From Lates calcarifer (taxonomy: Eukaryota > Chordata > Actinopteri > Centropomidae), in contig NC_066843.1 in NCBI RefSeq assembly GCF_001640805.2, forward strand, positions 11,388,036 to 11,452,035: a stretch of 64,000 bases of DNA, in the 5' to 3' direction. Positions within the stretch are counted from its first letter, which is position 1, and each line of letters begins with the position of its first letter. This document shows, piece by piece, positions 42,301-55,900 of this stretch. The notes beneath the pieces are model-generated. The model saw nothing but the letters and a program-made list of their open reading frames with translations. It searched no databases and was not told where the DNA came from. The position numbers were made by a program, and so were the translations under genes.

Positions 42301-42660
42301 ATTATCCCTCTTTACCATTATTCATCTCCAGTAAGCGCCGCAGCCCCCCTCAGGGCGACAAGGCAAGGTTTGATGCAATTCAATTCTAATCAGACACTGT
42401 TTGCCTGTTTTTTCTGGGTTGGCTGTTAATGTTCTCTCACAACGTGAAAGGCGCTGCGCCTCAGGCACGGCTGACTGTGACAGGGGGGCCCCCGCGAGGG
42501 ACCCCATGGCCGCTCCGCAGGGAGGAGTTCCTAATCCAGGATTATTCTCCCAGACCCGCAGCCAGCTGGATTAGGGGATAGTCGGTGGAAAAGGGCACTG
42601 TCAGCACTCTTTCCTTAGCAGCTCAGTGGATTAAACCGCCGAGCTGCCTGCAAAGTGCAG
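42300..42660. promoter_or_regulatory. Candidate regulatory island with K50 homeodomain sites
   Basis: GC-rich, complex sequence. TAATCC (42532-42537), GGATTA (42539-42544) and GGATTA (42568-42573) are OTX/PITX-type sites within 42 bases. No coding frame fits. Confidence 0.3.
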
Positions 42661-42938
42661 AGACCGGGAGGGAACAGCGAGCCTCGCCGGTCCCCTCACA
42701 GCTTACACAGCAGCACCATACATGGAGATGGAAAAAAGGAGATGGTTGAGTGCACACTCATACTGGATGAAGAGTTGATTTTTCCATTCTTGACTTGGTG
42801 GTGTGCTCAAATATGGTGTCGGGCGATAATGGTCCTCTTTACAGGTGGATGGTGCTGAGATAAATTGAGGAAAAGGACATTTAAATAAAAACCACATTCA
42901 CAGTTACCTCTGCAGTGAAATCCATATCTCACAGCCAT

Positions 42939-42962
42939 GTGTGTGTGTGTGTGTGTGTGTGT
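42939..42962. repeat. (GT)n microsatellite
   Basis: About 12 GT dinucleotides. Confidence 0.95.
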
Positions 42963-43723
42963 TTGCGGGCCATGCAGCCCGACAGACGACAGCTTCCATA
43001 CAGCTGCAACCTGCCATCCCTCATTAGAGAGATTATCTACATTACAGTCACAGTGTGGGTGTGCGTTTATACATTATACAGTGTCTTGTGTGTGAGAACA
43101 AATGGGGGGTTGAGAGCAGCTACTGGTTGCGTTTGTATATCTTGTGTTTTCATTGTGGTTTGTGTGTGTGAAAGCTGAGTGCACGGCATCAGCAGCAGCA
43201 GCAGTGTCAGATACCCCAGCTAGTTTCTCCAGCCAGTAATCAGCTACTATTGATTGTGAAGCAGTCAATGAGAGTAAAGTCTCAATGTGCCCTCAAAGCT
43301 GCTGCGTATGGATCGATCATGGGCCTGGCTGCTGAGCCTTTGTGCAACCAGCACAATGGAATGCGCGAGGCAGTGTGCAGTGTTTGCTTTCCTCGATTAG
43401 AGGAAAAGAACATCTTATTCGGAATTTCTGTTCATTGTTGGTCTTTTTTTTTTCTCTCTGCAAGAAGCTGCAATGTTAGGTCAGCTTGATCTTTTCTTCT
43501 TTCACTCATTATTTTCAAATTTTAATGCAGTTTGTTTATCTCTGTGCAAACAACTGCATGTGCTCATCCATGAGACTGTGATGCATGCAACCACATTACC
43601 TCCCCATCAAAACCACATCCTATCAACTTAATGCCGAGAGAGAGGCCATATTGAAATTGCCAGGTGCCTAATTTGCTCTTTGTCGCACATAATTGAAACC
43701 ACTCATCCCTCCCCCCACCAAAG

Positions 43724-43725
<2 letters not shown>

Positions 43726-43759
<34 letters not shown>
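43726..43759. repeat. (GA)n microsatellite
   Basis: About 17 GA dinucleotides. Confidence 0.95.
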
Positions 43760-43762
<3 letters not shown>

Positions 43763-43919
43763 TTGCCTTATAAGGCAGTAGGCTGTTATGAATGTGACGT
43801 CTCATTCCCAGCAGCGTGCTGGCAGATGATACGGTAAAGCCCACATCTCAAATCCATCTGAAGAAGGCTGGCTCTCTCAGGCTTTGGTTTGATAGCTCCA
43901 GCTGTCTTGTTTAGGACTG

Positions 43920-44300
43920 CATGTGTGTGTATGGGTGTACATATATATATATGTGTATATGTGTGTGGTTCGAAGGGGGGGATGGTGTATATAAGTGTGT
44001 GTGTGTGTGTGTGTGTTTCCAAGGGGGGGGTGTTGTGTGTGAGTGCATGTGTACCGTGTTATTGACTCCTGAATTACCTCTCTGCAGGGGGATTTCACTG
44101 GAATTTTGTGTGTGTGTGTGTGTGTGTGTATGTGGGGCAGCAGGCAGGAGAACATAGGCGATGAATACGAGAGGTGTGTGTCGGTCTGAATGCATGTGGA
44201 CGGAGAGCGGGATGCTGAGTCAGGTGGATGATTTACTGTGTAAACATTGCAATGCAGGTGGAGGCGTGCACACACACACACACACACACAGACCCGCTGT
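43920..44300. repeat. Microsatellite cluster: GT, AT and CA runs
   Basis: GT runs at 43995-44016 and 44107-44129, an AT patch near 43945 and a CA run at 44270-44290. Long frames on both strands here are repeat translations. Confidence 0.9.
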
Positions 44301-44309
44301 GTGTGACAT

Positions 44310-45090
44310 CATTTTTCTCTTCCTCTTTTGTTTTTCTTTCTCTTCTCCACCCCTCTTCGATCTCTTCTTCCTTTACATCCTATGTTTCCCCCTTCTCCTC
44401 CATGTCTTTCCCTTCCTCCTCCTCCTTCTTCATCGCTCTCCTTTCCTCGCCGATTCCTCTCATTTCCCCCCTCTCCATCACTATCCCTCGCCATCTCCCT
44501 GCATCTCGGCGCACCCCTCCCCCAACCAGACAGCCAGGCTGGATGTACGTGTGCGAGTGTGTGTATGTGTGTGTGTGTGTGTATGTGTGAGTGCACTCCC
44601 AGCTGGGGGCAGCAGTAGGGAGGGATGTTCTTTGGGGAAATGGAGGACGGCATGCAGTCTGCTCCTCTTGGAAAACTGTCAGTGTAGCATCTCTCCCTCT
44701 TCCTCTCTCTGCCTTTTGTCAACTGTGAATTTCTCCTTCTTCTCTGTTTAAACATGTCTCTATATCTGATTTCTCAGTCTGCTAAAAAATATATATATAT
44801 ATTTCCCTCTACCTGTCACCCCCCTCCCCCCACTCTCTCTATCTTCCTTCTCTGTCTTCTCCCGCTTTCCCCACATTGATGTGCCAGGATTTTTTTCTTT
44901 TTTATCACTGTTGCTGGTGCCCTCTCAGCATGTACTGCTGTCCCCCACAGAGAAGGTTTTCTCCTGTCACTACACACTCTTCACAGGGTATCCTCTCGCT
45001 ACCAACGGTCTCTTTAAAGCACAGCCCTCCATTTATCTCAGCTCTCCCTTTTTTTAAATCTTTTTTTTTTTTATCCCCCCCTCTCGCTTT
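44310..45090. repeat. Pyrimidine-rich low-complexity tract with GT runs
   Basis: C/T-rich on the + strand, with a GT run at 44560-44585 and an (AT)n patch near 44790. All frames across it are Ser/Pro/Phe-rich artefacts of composition. Confidence 0.8.
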
Positions 45091-45099
45091 TTTAGAAGT

Positions 45100-45270
45100 G
45101 CCGCAAGCCCCTTTCAATTATCTTCCCCTTTCCTCTCGGTGGTCGCTGGGAGACAGCTTTTCTGCGCAAATATTTGCTTTTCATGAATATGCCATCATTA
45201 AGCACCCTGCATAGGTGTGGGCGCAGCACCCGACGAAATGTTAATTGCGGCTCGGCGAGGCCCTCTCTCC
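45100..45270. promoter_or_regulatory. Candidate conserved non-coding island
   Basis: Complex sequence with TTCATGAATATGCC (octamer-like), GCCATCATTAAG and AATGTTAATTGCGG between low-complexity flanks. Confidence 0.3.
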
Positions 45271-47580
45271 GCGCATTCCTCCCCTCGCAGGAATCTGGCA
45301 GGAGCTCAGACAGGGAACAGACGTCTGGGTCAGGGCAGGCTCAGGCAGAGAGAAGAGTGTAAGAGAGAGTGAGAGAGAGGAGGAGGGAGAGCAAGGAGAA
45401 GGAAAGGAAAAACGAGGAGTGTGAATAAGGGTGAAACTTAGTTGCGCAGATGTAAACACGAAGAAAGGAGGAAAATAACTTCTGAAACCTCCATTTGCAC
45501 TGTCAGGTTGAGCGCACAGTCTAACCCCCCCCCCTCAGGCCTCCAGGTCTAACATGAACCACAGGGGGTTTGGACTTTTGGAGGAGCTGCTTTGTATCTT
45601 TAGACTCTAACACACTTCCCAAAGGCACAACAGACTCTGGACTTATTTAAAGAAATCCAAAAACATTATCACGGTATTTCGAAGTTACTAAAAAACCAAC
45701 CACTAATTCTTATCCCACTGCCTCAGATTTTGCCCTTTCCCTGTTGTTTTACCTGCTTTTAATTACCATGTGGTTCTATCCTTCTATTTCCCCTTTGAGA
45801 TTTGCATTTAATGAAACATGTGTTATTTATAAAATGCATTATCACTATTATTATTTAGGCCAGAAAAAAATGAGAGTGCATATGCCCGAGGGACCTCACT
45901 TGTCAAATCTAGTACAACTGGATGAGGACCAAGAGGCCAGCATGAAAAGAGGGATTAGAGTCCATTTCAGCATGGAGCTGGTATCTGTTGCAAGATCGCC
46001 TTAATATGGTGAACAGCAACGGCTTTGTTTTAGGCGAGGAATGCAGCCGGTTCAGCTAATTTAGAGGTGGCCATTTCCGTTGGCATCGGGGGGCTTTGCT
46101 ACATTGGCAGGGCTCCTTGACCAGGGGAGGCCATGGACACTGTGATACAGAGCAGAGCGGTTGACAGAGCCAATCAGAACCTCGGGCGAACATCGGGTGA
46201 TGCCAGGGATCGATGAGGGACCCTGTGGCAAAATCAGCAGATGTTTGGTTAGAATTAGAATCCGTAGGTTCCTGGCAGTTGTGTCCAATTTCATTTCAGA
46301 TACACGACATTACTGATGATAGCTCTGTGTGAAAAAACGTTGGGTCGTCCAGCAAAAAAAAACCAAAAAATGCTGTGTTGGCCAATCCAATATGATCAGA
46401 CTTGCACATCAGGTGGATTACTTTGCAAGAGGAATGCACTATCTAAATGGTTTTCCTTGGGATTGTCACAGCAAAAGATAGATAGATAAAGATAGACTGT
46501 GATGACTATTTAATAGTTGTAAAGTCTTGCATGAGTATAATAAACTGTTGTGTATCAGCACCTGATACAGTCAGCTTTCAAATTCACAGACCTGTACAGG
46601 CAGGCTGGAAAACAAACATATACCCTTTTCATGTTTTGATGTCACAGATGCGCTGGGAAAGCAGGGTATGTAAACTGCAGAAAGCAGCATGGAGGCCAGT
46701 CTATCCTTTTCCCCTCGAATCAGGAAAGGCTCACTAACTTGGGTGTCTTCCAACTGGAGCTGGAGCCGATAAATACGGGCGACTACTGCCGAGGTGTTTG
46801 ACCTGGGAATGAATGCCAATTGTACCCTTTTCTTTACTGAAGACAAAAGCAAGATGTTGTCCAGTGCGAAAGGGGGATATAGACCAACAAACCAACCAAG
46901 AAGGAAGACATCTTGGCCTTTGCTGGACACATTGGTAAATAACCAGTGTGGATTTATATGTTGTTTATCTTTTCAGTCACCAAGATTGGAGTGTGAGAAT
47001 ATGTGTGAAATTGCTGCTGCGGACAAACAGGGACGCAGTCACAGGGCTTACATATGACATGGTTGTAGTTAGTCACACTAGGCCAACGTGACTGCTGCCA
47101 CTGCTGAATGAGGCCACTTTGGTAAGTTTGCGGCCCATCACAATAGCTGTCTGTCCTCAGTCTGCCATCATCACTGCCATCTTGCTTCGCAAGTTTATTT
47201 TCATGCTTTAAAGGAAAGATGTAGCAGGAGAAGATGCTCCTCCACATTTTTCCTCCGGGCCTAGACCAAAATACATTTAACATGTGGATGTTTGTTTGGG
47301 TGGAAACTCCCCAGTTCCCCCCCCCCCCTTCTCTTTGCCACCTGATCCATCATATTCAGCTCTCGTTCTCCATCGCTGTCATCTGCAATCAGATGTTAAA
47401 CTGTCATGTGCAGGTGCACGTGGGCAGAAGGACACTTTACCTTCCTCATTATCCTCTGTTATATCCTTTTGCTTCAATCCTAAAACATCCTCTACCCCTC
47501 TCTCTTTCTCAGCTCTGTTCTCTTCCTTTTCCACAGGTGAATTTTCCGGCACCCTCCCCTCCTTTGTCTCTCGTCTATCA
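45270..47580. other. Intergenic, no supported gene
   Basis: A GA-rich patch (45350-45420), a short GATA repeat near 46480 and otherwise unique-looking AT-rich DNA. No coding exon is recognised. Confidence 0.5.
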
Positions 47581-47586
47581 CTCTCC

Positions 47587-47637
47587 CCCTCCTCCTCCTC
47601 CTTCTCCTCCTCCTCCTCCTCTCCTCCTCCTCCTTCC
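47587..47637. repeat. (CCT)n-rich microsatellite
   Basis: Imperfect CCT/CTC triplets; source of Pro/Ser-rich spurious frames. Confidence 0.9.
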
Positions 47638-47639
47638 CC

Positions 47640-49155
47640 TCTCTGCTGCCTGCTGCTTTCCCAGAGATGTCAACCTGTTATCGGCGGGGTCTATGAATAG
47701 CACGGGGTTGGAGCTGCGACCCACTCACCTCCCTAACATAGCTCATGTCTTATGCATTGCTCCTGCATGCCAGAATCCCTCAAGCTCTATTTCTGCTGTT
47801 GTTCGGCTATAGTTCTGCTATGACACCTAGTTTCCAAAAAAAATCGTGCGTACCAGAATACAGAGATTTACATACAAATACCATGTATTTAATAATGCTT
47901 TGAATGTGTGGATTTAAGGCACAATTTCACAGTGCTAAAACAACTTGAACACATCCTCCAGTTCATCAACAGCAGACACTATCTTGGCATCTGAATGTGG
48001 GTGTCTCAGGTGACGTGCATCATCTTTCTGCTGCTCTTGATCTGAAAAAGATAATAAAATATGAGAAACCACTAATAAATAGTTACTCTCATTTGCATTC
48101 TGCACACATTCTCTCCCACTTTTCCTGCACCAGACACCAGCATATGCTGTATATTCATCTAAAGATCGCAGCTCAGCAGTCAGAGCTGTACATGACGCAC
48201 AGATGCGGCGCAGAGATAAGCATCCCAATGCCATCGCTCTTTCTACGTCGCTCTTGGAAATTCAGTTATGGCAGAGGTGCTTATTTTCCCAAACAGCGAA
48301 AACCTGTTTACAATGCAGCGAGCGACAGCATCATCCTCCCAGTGTTTCTCCTCCATGCCACAGCTCCAATAATACACCAGGGACAAGGAGCTTAGCAGTG
48401 ACAGCCCCAAATCCCTCTTTCCACAGCACTGATTTCTGGATTAAGGAGGGGAGATTTCCACACCTCTGAATTGTATTGTGTTACGGGGCTCATGCATCTT
48501 TTCATGCATCTTTTCCTCTGCTGCGTGCATCGAAATGGGAGCATTTCCTTATTTACACAGATTTAGGGCGATTCTGGATGGGGGCATGGGAAGGCTCTAG
48601 CACAGATGAGGTTTGAGACAGGGAGAAGGTGGAGAAGAATGGTGATTATTGTGGTAAAAACCCCTTTATGGAGGGATTTTGGAGCCTCATAATAAACAGA
48701 ACACCTAAACAGAGGTGTTTATGCATATTTTAGTTCCTGAAAAGCGTGTTCACATAAGGCAAGGTTGTTTTTTTTTAATCTCTTTCCCTTTTTTTTTTTT
48801 TGCTCTAAATTCAAGCTACGCCCTCAAATCTGGATTCACAGTTCTCTCATTACTTTGACAGATTTGGAAGCCTCAAGAAGGTTGGGAATATTTTCATTCC
48901 AGTGTGATTAAAAAAAAACTTCATTCCTCCCTTTCCTCCTCCACTTCTCAGCCACTCCTTTTTTCTCCCTCGCTCCTGTCCTCCCTCCAGGACCCTCCTC
49001 GCGTCCTTCGTCATTTTTCCCCTCATTCCATTACCGAACATTGTTTTGACTTTGCAGGTTCCGCATTCCTCCACACAGCATACCAACCTGCTTGCCGGAC
49101 CGCCAGAAGAATTCCTGGCCTGTGATTATCCACTCATATTTCATTTACGCACACT

Positions 49156-49187
<32 letters not shown>

Positions 49188-50540
49188 GACACGGAGAGGC
49201 AATAAATTAATGGAACAGCCCTTACTCTTTTATTACCTCGGAAGAAAGGTTTATTGTTTCTTGTTGCAGGGGGTTGAACTGATTTACTGATACATTCCAA
49301 AATGTCCAAATGCCATTGATTTGCTTTTGAGTGATCAATCTGGGGGAGATTTGTGCCTTTTAACAGATGCTGTATGGCGAGCTAGGTGCTTGTGTGTGTG
49401 TGTCTGTGAGTGTGCGTGTTGCTCTAATTTTCCTTCTTTGTGAGCCAAATTAAACACAGCTTTTATTGCGTGTTTATTTTACATTTATTCACAAATTAAC
49501 TTCTCAAGACCAATTAATTAGGAGACGGAAATTATGAGAATCTAAATCAGTCAAACAGAAATTTCCCCCGTGATGCGTTTGCGGATATGTATGTGCATTC
49601 CTAATTATGGCAAAAATACACATTTCTGTTTTCTTTTTTTTTTTGTCAGAGAAACAGTCATTTTTGACGGAATGAATGAACAACATTAAAGCAGTTTATG
49701 CATCTAGAGCAGACACATTAATGCATGTACACTCACGTGCATGCACACATTTAGAACAAACACACATGCACAAGCTACCAGTTGGCAGTGGGTGTTAATT
49801 GTGTTGGGCCTCAGGGCAAAAATAACATTGCACCAAAGACAGAGAGATAGAGTGTGCTGTGTCTTTAGCAGCCTACGCCTTTCTATCAGGACAAAACAAC
49901 ACAATCATGTTCCAGTCACAAAAAACACTGTATCTCTTTTATTAATGTAGATATGATCACTAATTATATACTACACGCATTATGGACAACATACTGATGC
50001 TTTACTTTTGTTCAAATGTTCCTTCTTTCCTTATTTACAGCCCATGTCCCCCAGTGAATCCCAGTAGACAGTGTTTTCATGACTATATGACTGTTAATTG
50101 CTAATTAGGCTGGTGTAGCAACAGACCCCTGTGTGAGGTGATGGCACTGTGTCAGTGTACACAGAATAATTACAATGAAAGGTGTTGTAGGAGCGTGTCA
50201 ACATCTGCTCCCTGTGTGGCTGAAAGAAAAGAGAGGAGCTCTCACAAATGTGACTCTGCTTATTGGCACAGTAGTACTTGTGCAAATTTAGAATCAGGCG
50301 AAAATTTCACGGGTCATTTGGTGGAGTACAGTTGATGTAGAGATTTTAGAGCAAGAACTGAGAGAATATTTAATCCTATGAACCTTTTGGATCAATATGT
50401 TCCTGAATATATTTACACAGGAGTTTGTCCTGTGTTAATATATGTAAACTGGACCATTTAATCTCTGTATATACACTTTTTGGGGATTTCTGTGCACATA
50501 TGGGCTCTTGAAATGTCGTGGTAAAACATTCAAATGCAAA
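47640..50540. other. Intergenic, no supported gene
   Basis: Contains the (CA)n run at 49157-49187. Nothing else can be supported. Confidence 0.5.
49157..49187. repeat. (CA)n microsatellite
   Basis: About 15 CA dinucleotides. Confidence 0.95.
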
Positions 50541-50543
50541 TTC

Positions 50544-50544
<1 letters not shown>

Positions 50545-50579
<35 letters not shown>
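50545..50579. repeat. (GT)n microsatellite
   Basis: About 17 GT dinucleotides. Confidence 0.95.
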
Positions 50580-50581
<2 letters not shown>

Positions 50582-50946
50582 AGGAATCCCTGAGTTAATG
50601 CAATGTTTGAGATAAACCCATGACCACACTTGTGTATACACACATCCTCAGCATGTCAGCAGTGCATCAGCATTAACTGCCCCCCCCCCCATGTCGCAGA
50701 CAATGCCTCATACCATACATACTGTCTGTCATTCCAAAGACAGCTTTACGTTAATGTAGCATACTTTTTGCTTTTGTTTGTGGGTGTTTGTGTGTGTGTG
50801 AGGCAGGCAAACTGTGACAGAGAGGAGGACAGACAGAATTTTTGTGAGGCTAAAATCAAGTGTTACAAGTAACCGGTAAAACTCCAAGAAAAATTTGACG
50901 TGATTTGTTGTGTTGCAGCTCTCATACAACACACACACACAGTCCA

Positions 50947-51110
50947 CAGTCGCCTAGTGCTTGCTCATGGTGTGGTCTGTTGGGTCTCTCTCTGTAAATT
51001 TTATAAGATAAAGAGTATGGTCTAGACCTGCTTTATATGTACAGTGCCTCAAGATAACTTCTATTGTGAATTGGCGCTATATAAATAAAATTGACTTGAC
51101 TTGACTTGAC
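50947..51110 (+). mobile_element. 5'-truncated L2-type LINE 3' tail
   Basis: Carries the characteristic 3' end of fish L2-type retrotransposons: TGCTTGCTCATGG, TGTTGGGTCTCTC, GGTCTAGACCTGC, then TTGGCGCTATATAAATAAAA and a terminal (TTGAC)n repeat. Only about 160 bases remain, typical of truncated copies. Confidence 0.8.
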
Positions 51111-51383
51111 ACATGCACACGCACATGCAGGTCTCACATCTCCCCCACGGTTCTTTCTTAGTCGCTGTCTGTGTAAAGCATGTGTCTGTGTGTTTGAGGT
51201 CTGGGACTGCAGCACGCTGAGAAGCTTGTCTGTGGGTAGAACTATGCTGAAAACACATGTTGGTCTAATGGATTTAATATGGCTGTAAATTACAGTCAAC
51301 AGAGTGCTGGAGCATCAGTACCACTCACATGGAAATGAGCACTACTTGAGTGCCTTTTAACATTGTATTCAAAGCTTTATCAG

Positions 51384-51430
<47 letters not shown>

Positions 51431-51450
51431 TGAGTGAGTGAGTGAGTGTG
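51384..51450. repeat. Compound (GT)n-(GTGA)n microsatellite
   Basis: About 21 GT dinucleotides passing directly into about five TGAG tetranucleotides. Confidence 0.95.
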
Positions 51451-52600
51451 TGGCATCTTCACTTTTTACCCACCTTCCAGTGGACCAACTTGAGGATGTC
51501 TGTGGTCGACTTGCGTCTTTGGTTGTTCTTTTCCTTTCTAGTTTTTAAGACGACTTCCTCTCTCTGTGTCTTTTCTTTCACACATTTCATGCTTTGTTTC
51601 ATAAACTGGAGCAGATTGTCTGGATTTCTCGTCAGTCTATGATTAATTTCATGCTTCATTTGAACGGATTGTCTCATTACTCAGACAACCGATTAAACAA
51701 AAATAGCTTGTTAAGGCTGTAGCTTTAAATTTGAGCTGCAATTTGTCTGCGTTGCCCTTTATTTCTTGCTACGACATTAACAACTGTGCAAGATTTTGGG
51801 GCTCTCTGTTCTGGTTTTTTTCATGATACATGAGTGGATATGTGAATGTGTGCAATGTTTGCGTGTGTGTGTGTGTGCGCGTGCGCATGTGCAAATATGT
51901 GTGTGCATGAGTTTGCATGTAAGTGTGTATTTAAACTGTTGATTGTGTGAGTGGTGGTAACATGCAGGCAGATTTTAACCTGCGCCTCTGCCTCATTAGG
52001 CCTGCCTCCGTTGCCATGGTTGTCTATTAGAGTAGCGGAGATTAAAGACTAATTTACATGTGAAAGACGAGAGTGGTTAGAGAGAGAGGGAGAGAGAGGG
52101 AGACTACACTCTACTCACTTGAGTGTATTCTGGAGTAGAGGGTCAGATAGGGCACAGGCAAATGTTTGCAGAAGCTTTGGCCAACATTTACGTATATCTA
52201 TGTGTGTTTTTCGACCTGGGTTCTGTTTTTGCAGTGTAGTGCACTGAGCACTCTTGCCGGCTTATGCAACAGCTACAGCTCTTTGCAAATGCAAATAAAT
52301 ACACAGTAACAACTTCCAACATTAGTGTTCTCAAAAACATTTATGATTGGCGTCGTTGTGGCTTGTGGTTTTGAGACACACACAATCTAATCTCAACCTG
52401 GGGACCTGTGTTGCATGAGAACCACTGTGCTCTCTCCATATTTCCTGTCTGTCTCTAGTGTGAAATAACGACAAATAAGCTCTGAGAAGCTTTAAAAAGA
52501 AACATTTAATATCATTTATACTGGTTATATACATGGGAATATATGATGACATAACTCCCCTGGTGTGTTCTTAAAGTTATACAGCTTCCTAATATTACTG
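51450..52600. other. Intergenic, no supported gene
   Basis: GT-rich patches at 51860-51925 and a GA patch near 52080. No exon is recognised. Confidence 0.5.
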
Positions 52601-52974
52601 TACACTCATTGACCACTTTATTTGGCACCCTTAAACAGTCTAATCCAATCCAGTAAAACAGTTGTTCTGCCATGAAGTCTACTTTTATAATGCCTATAAT
52701 GTTGGTGTTTATTTGGGCATAATGGTGTTGTACTGGACCACATCATATTCAGTGATGTCTCTGATATTCTGCCTCCCTCATGTTTGTTAATGGGAAGGAC
52801 AAAACATAGAAACACCTCTTAATGTAACATAGTTCAGTACAACACCAGCTTTTACTATGACCTCAGTGATAAACATGTAATGCTGCTGTATTGGATTGCA
52901 TTAGATAAAAGGTATTATAAAAGTAGACTTCGTAGATTGTACAGGTGAAGCTAATAAAGTGGCCACTGAGTTTA
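52601..52974. mobile_element. 374-bp MITE with terminal inverted repeats
   Basis: The left end TACACTCATTGACCACTTTA faces the right end AATAAAGTGGCCACTGAGTT in inverted orientation, a widespread fish non-autonomous DNA element with 'TGGCCACTTTATTAG' ends. A subterminal motif CTAATCCAATCCA mirrors TGGATTGCATTAG, and GAAGTCTACTTTTATAAT (52675) mirrors 52912-52930. No transposase is present. Confidence 0.85.
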
Positions 52975-55900
52975 GGGGTGGGGTGGGGGGTATTAGTTTT
53001 GCATACTGCATGTAGGCCAACATCTGGCATCCTGTCATGCCAGATTCTCTGAGAGAGAAAAAAGACATACGAGGCGAAATGAAGGAAACAAGACTTGGAA
53101 ATGAGTTACAATTTAAGTGAAACAAATTTGCATTTAGCTTGAAAAAAAAGAAGAAAAACATTGAGGTAAACCTGAGAAGAGGAAATGCTGTAATAAGTTG
53201 TCATTGTGCAGATTGTTGTTGGAGGTGGACTTAATGACTTTGAACATGCAATTACTGAAGCTGTTCATGGGAGGCATGAGTCACCTCCTTCTCTCTCTCC
53301 CTCCCTCTCTCTCTCGCTCTCTCTTTGATGTTCATTACGAACCAAAGCAGGAAGGACAAAGTGGAGCACTCTGTTTCACTCTGACTCACTCCACCACGGT
53401 GGCTTTGACCAAAACAAGCCACAAGATCAACCAGTCGAGTCTGTGAACTCAAAAACTGCAGCACTGAACTGTGGATCTACTGCTGCTCAGCATGAGGCCA
53501 GCAGACGTTTGCAACAGAGTGATTAAACCAAAAAAAAAAAGGAAAAAAAGTCTAATATCTTACTGACACTACAGATCACAACAACACAGATAGTCTAGTG
53601 GGTACATAACAGTGATTTCTGCTGCGTATCGCCTTCACAATGTGATTCTGTGAAAATCACAATAGCCTTTCCCAACAGAGAGTCTGCTAGCCATATTTTA
53701 GATTCCTAATAAGCCAAGTCTGTGGGCTACAGGCAGCAACAGACAGCGAGGAGAGAATCTTCTCTATGAATATTAATGTGTGGTACGGGGGCGAGGGGGG
53801 GTTGAGGGGCAGCGAGGGGGGGGACCAAAGCCTCCTCCAAATCCTTCGCAGATAAACTGAGAGGGGAAGAGAGATGATTACACGCATGGTTTTTCACAGG
53901 GCCCCCCCCCCCCCCAAATCTCATTTTCTGTAGTGCATTTTAATGGGATCCTCGCGTACACCTCAGCCAGCTAAGTCTCCGGATGCCGCCGTTAAAAGAG
54001 GGCGCGCCAATGAAATTCACAGCTCCTGTTTTTTTTGGGTTTTTTAAACGCAAGCCAAAACCCGGGCCTTGTCGACCTTTTGTCTTTGTAATGCGCCCGT
54101 ATGTATCACTGTCATTTAAATGCAGCCTCAGACAATGGAGATCTGCGAGAGATGGATGAGATGAGACCCTGAAATAGGAATCAAAGTCATTCTCTGCTGC
54201 GGATGATGGAAGAGGTCACCACATATAGGCCCGGTGGGAAAAAGGTTTGGACGTATGTGTGACATGAAGACATGACGGAAAATTAGTTTACATGAAGAGG
54301 AACTGGTCACGTTTAATGATGCCATTACAGCTTTTTAGACTAACATCCCTGAATTCACAAATTCTGACCCATTAACACACAAAAAAATTGCCAGAATGGA
54401 CGTTTACTCTCCGGCCACGATTTCCACTTTCGAAATCCGACACTCTGACAGTGATCTCAGTGCCTTCTTCCTCTCTCTCTGTCCGTCTCCTGTTTATTGC
54501 TGATAGCCATCAGGGGTGACCTGAGCACACACGGGGGACTGTTTAATTACAGACTCTTTCTCCACGTGTCCGTCAATAATGCAACTGACGCAATCATTCA
54601 TGTGGCCATTTCAATCAATACCCTCAAAAGAAACTGCAGCTAAACTCGGGGTCGCTTGACTGAGGCCTTAACATGATGTTTTATGGCATCCTCGCTCTGT
54701 TCATTTTACTATCTGGTGTTTACCAGCCATTTACTATCAATCTGTTGGTTAAATGGACCATTCATTAGTCTTTAAGTAGCAACTGCACTTTATGTTGAGA
54801 GGTGATTCGCAAACACCAGTAGCTCAGGAAACTGGGAGAAATGAATTTGTGAAATTTCTGATTTAGTTAGAGATGATCTGTCAGTAAAATACCAGGAACA
54901 TGCTTTATCCCCTGAGCTGTCATTTGGACAATAACAGGCTTTGTATTAAAGTTACACATGATTTTAATATCAATTTTAAAACAAGCCAGCTGTCTTAGAT
55001 TCTCGCCAGTTTCATATTATAAAACTTATTCTCAAATATTCTACACACACAAAGAAACATTCACTGCTGTAGCCCCCCCATCCCCCCCCCTTTTTTTTTC
55101 ATTTGTTTTAGTTTTCAAATCTCATTCACAAAGACCAACTTTCCCTCCTCTACCTTTTACAGACTTTTTATTCCTCTGGAGCTGCTCCTCTCCAGATTTT
55201 TTTTTTTTTTTAGATTTCTTTGCAGAGACATCTATAAAACTGGTATTGTCCTGAAGAAGCAGTTGTTGACTGAGCTGTTGCTCTTTGTGTGGAGATAATT
55301 ACACATGTGCAGGATCATTGTTTCCTTAAAAACTATGAAGGACATCCCTTGGTTTTCTAATCAGAGGCCATTGTCTTTTCTTTTCATGGAGGACTGTAGG
55401 AGATGATCAGACTTGTACATGTAGTGCTACATGGCTTTGTGCATAGTTGTGTGTCTGTGTGTGTGTATGTGTGTTTGAGTGTGTGAGATCTCTACAGAAA
55501 CGTGAGAGCAGGTGACAAATCGTGTAATAAAGAGGATGGTGTATGTGTGTGTGTTTAGTGAAGACAGGTGTGTGTTTGCATGAAAAATAGTGTTTGTCTG
55601 TAGTGTGTGTGTGTGTGTGTGTATGTGTTTGTGCAGGTCTGGGTTGTAGTACAAGTATTCTATTCAGCACACAGAGGTCCAATCAGTCCTGGGGGCCCCC
55701 CATGCACAAAGCTTTATTTTCATAACCTGCTTGATTGTGTCTTTGATGCTGCATCCGTGGTCCAGCAAGATGCGAGATGCTGTCGAACGATGGGAGTTTT
55801 GCTGTTTGCTTTCACAACAAGACACCACTCTATCCAGTCAGTACACTGCATCCAGATACGACAAGAAGCCTGTCTTGCACTTTTCGTGAATATTTTTGTC

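Noticed and set aside
43877..44755. Frames of 120-196 codons on both strands
   Set aside because: Translations of GT/CA runs and a CT-rich tract.
47234..47812. 192- and 138-codon plus-strand frames
   Set aside because: Pro/Ser-rich from (CCT)n; no recognisable protein segment outside the repeat.
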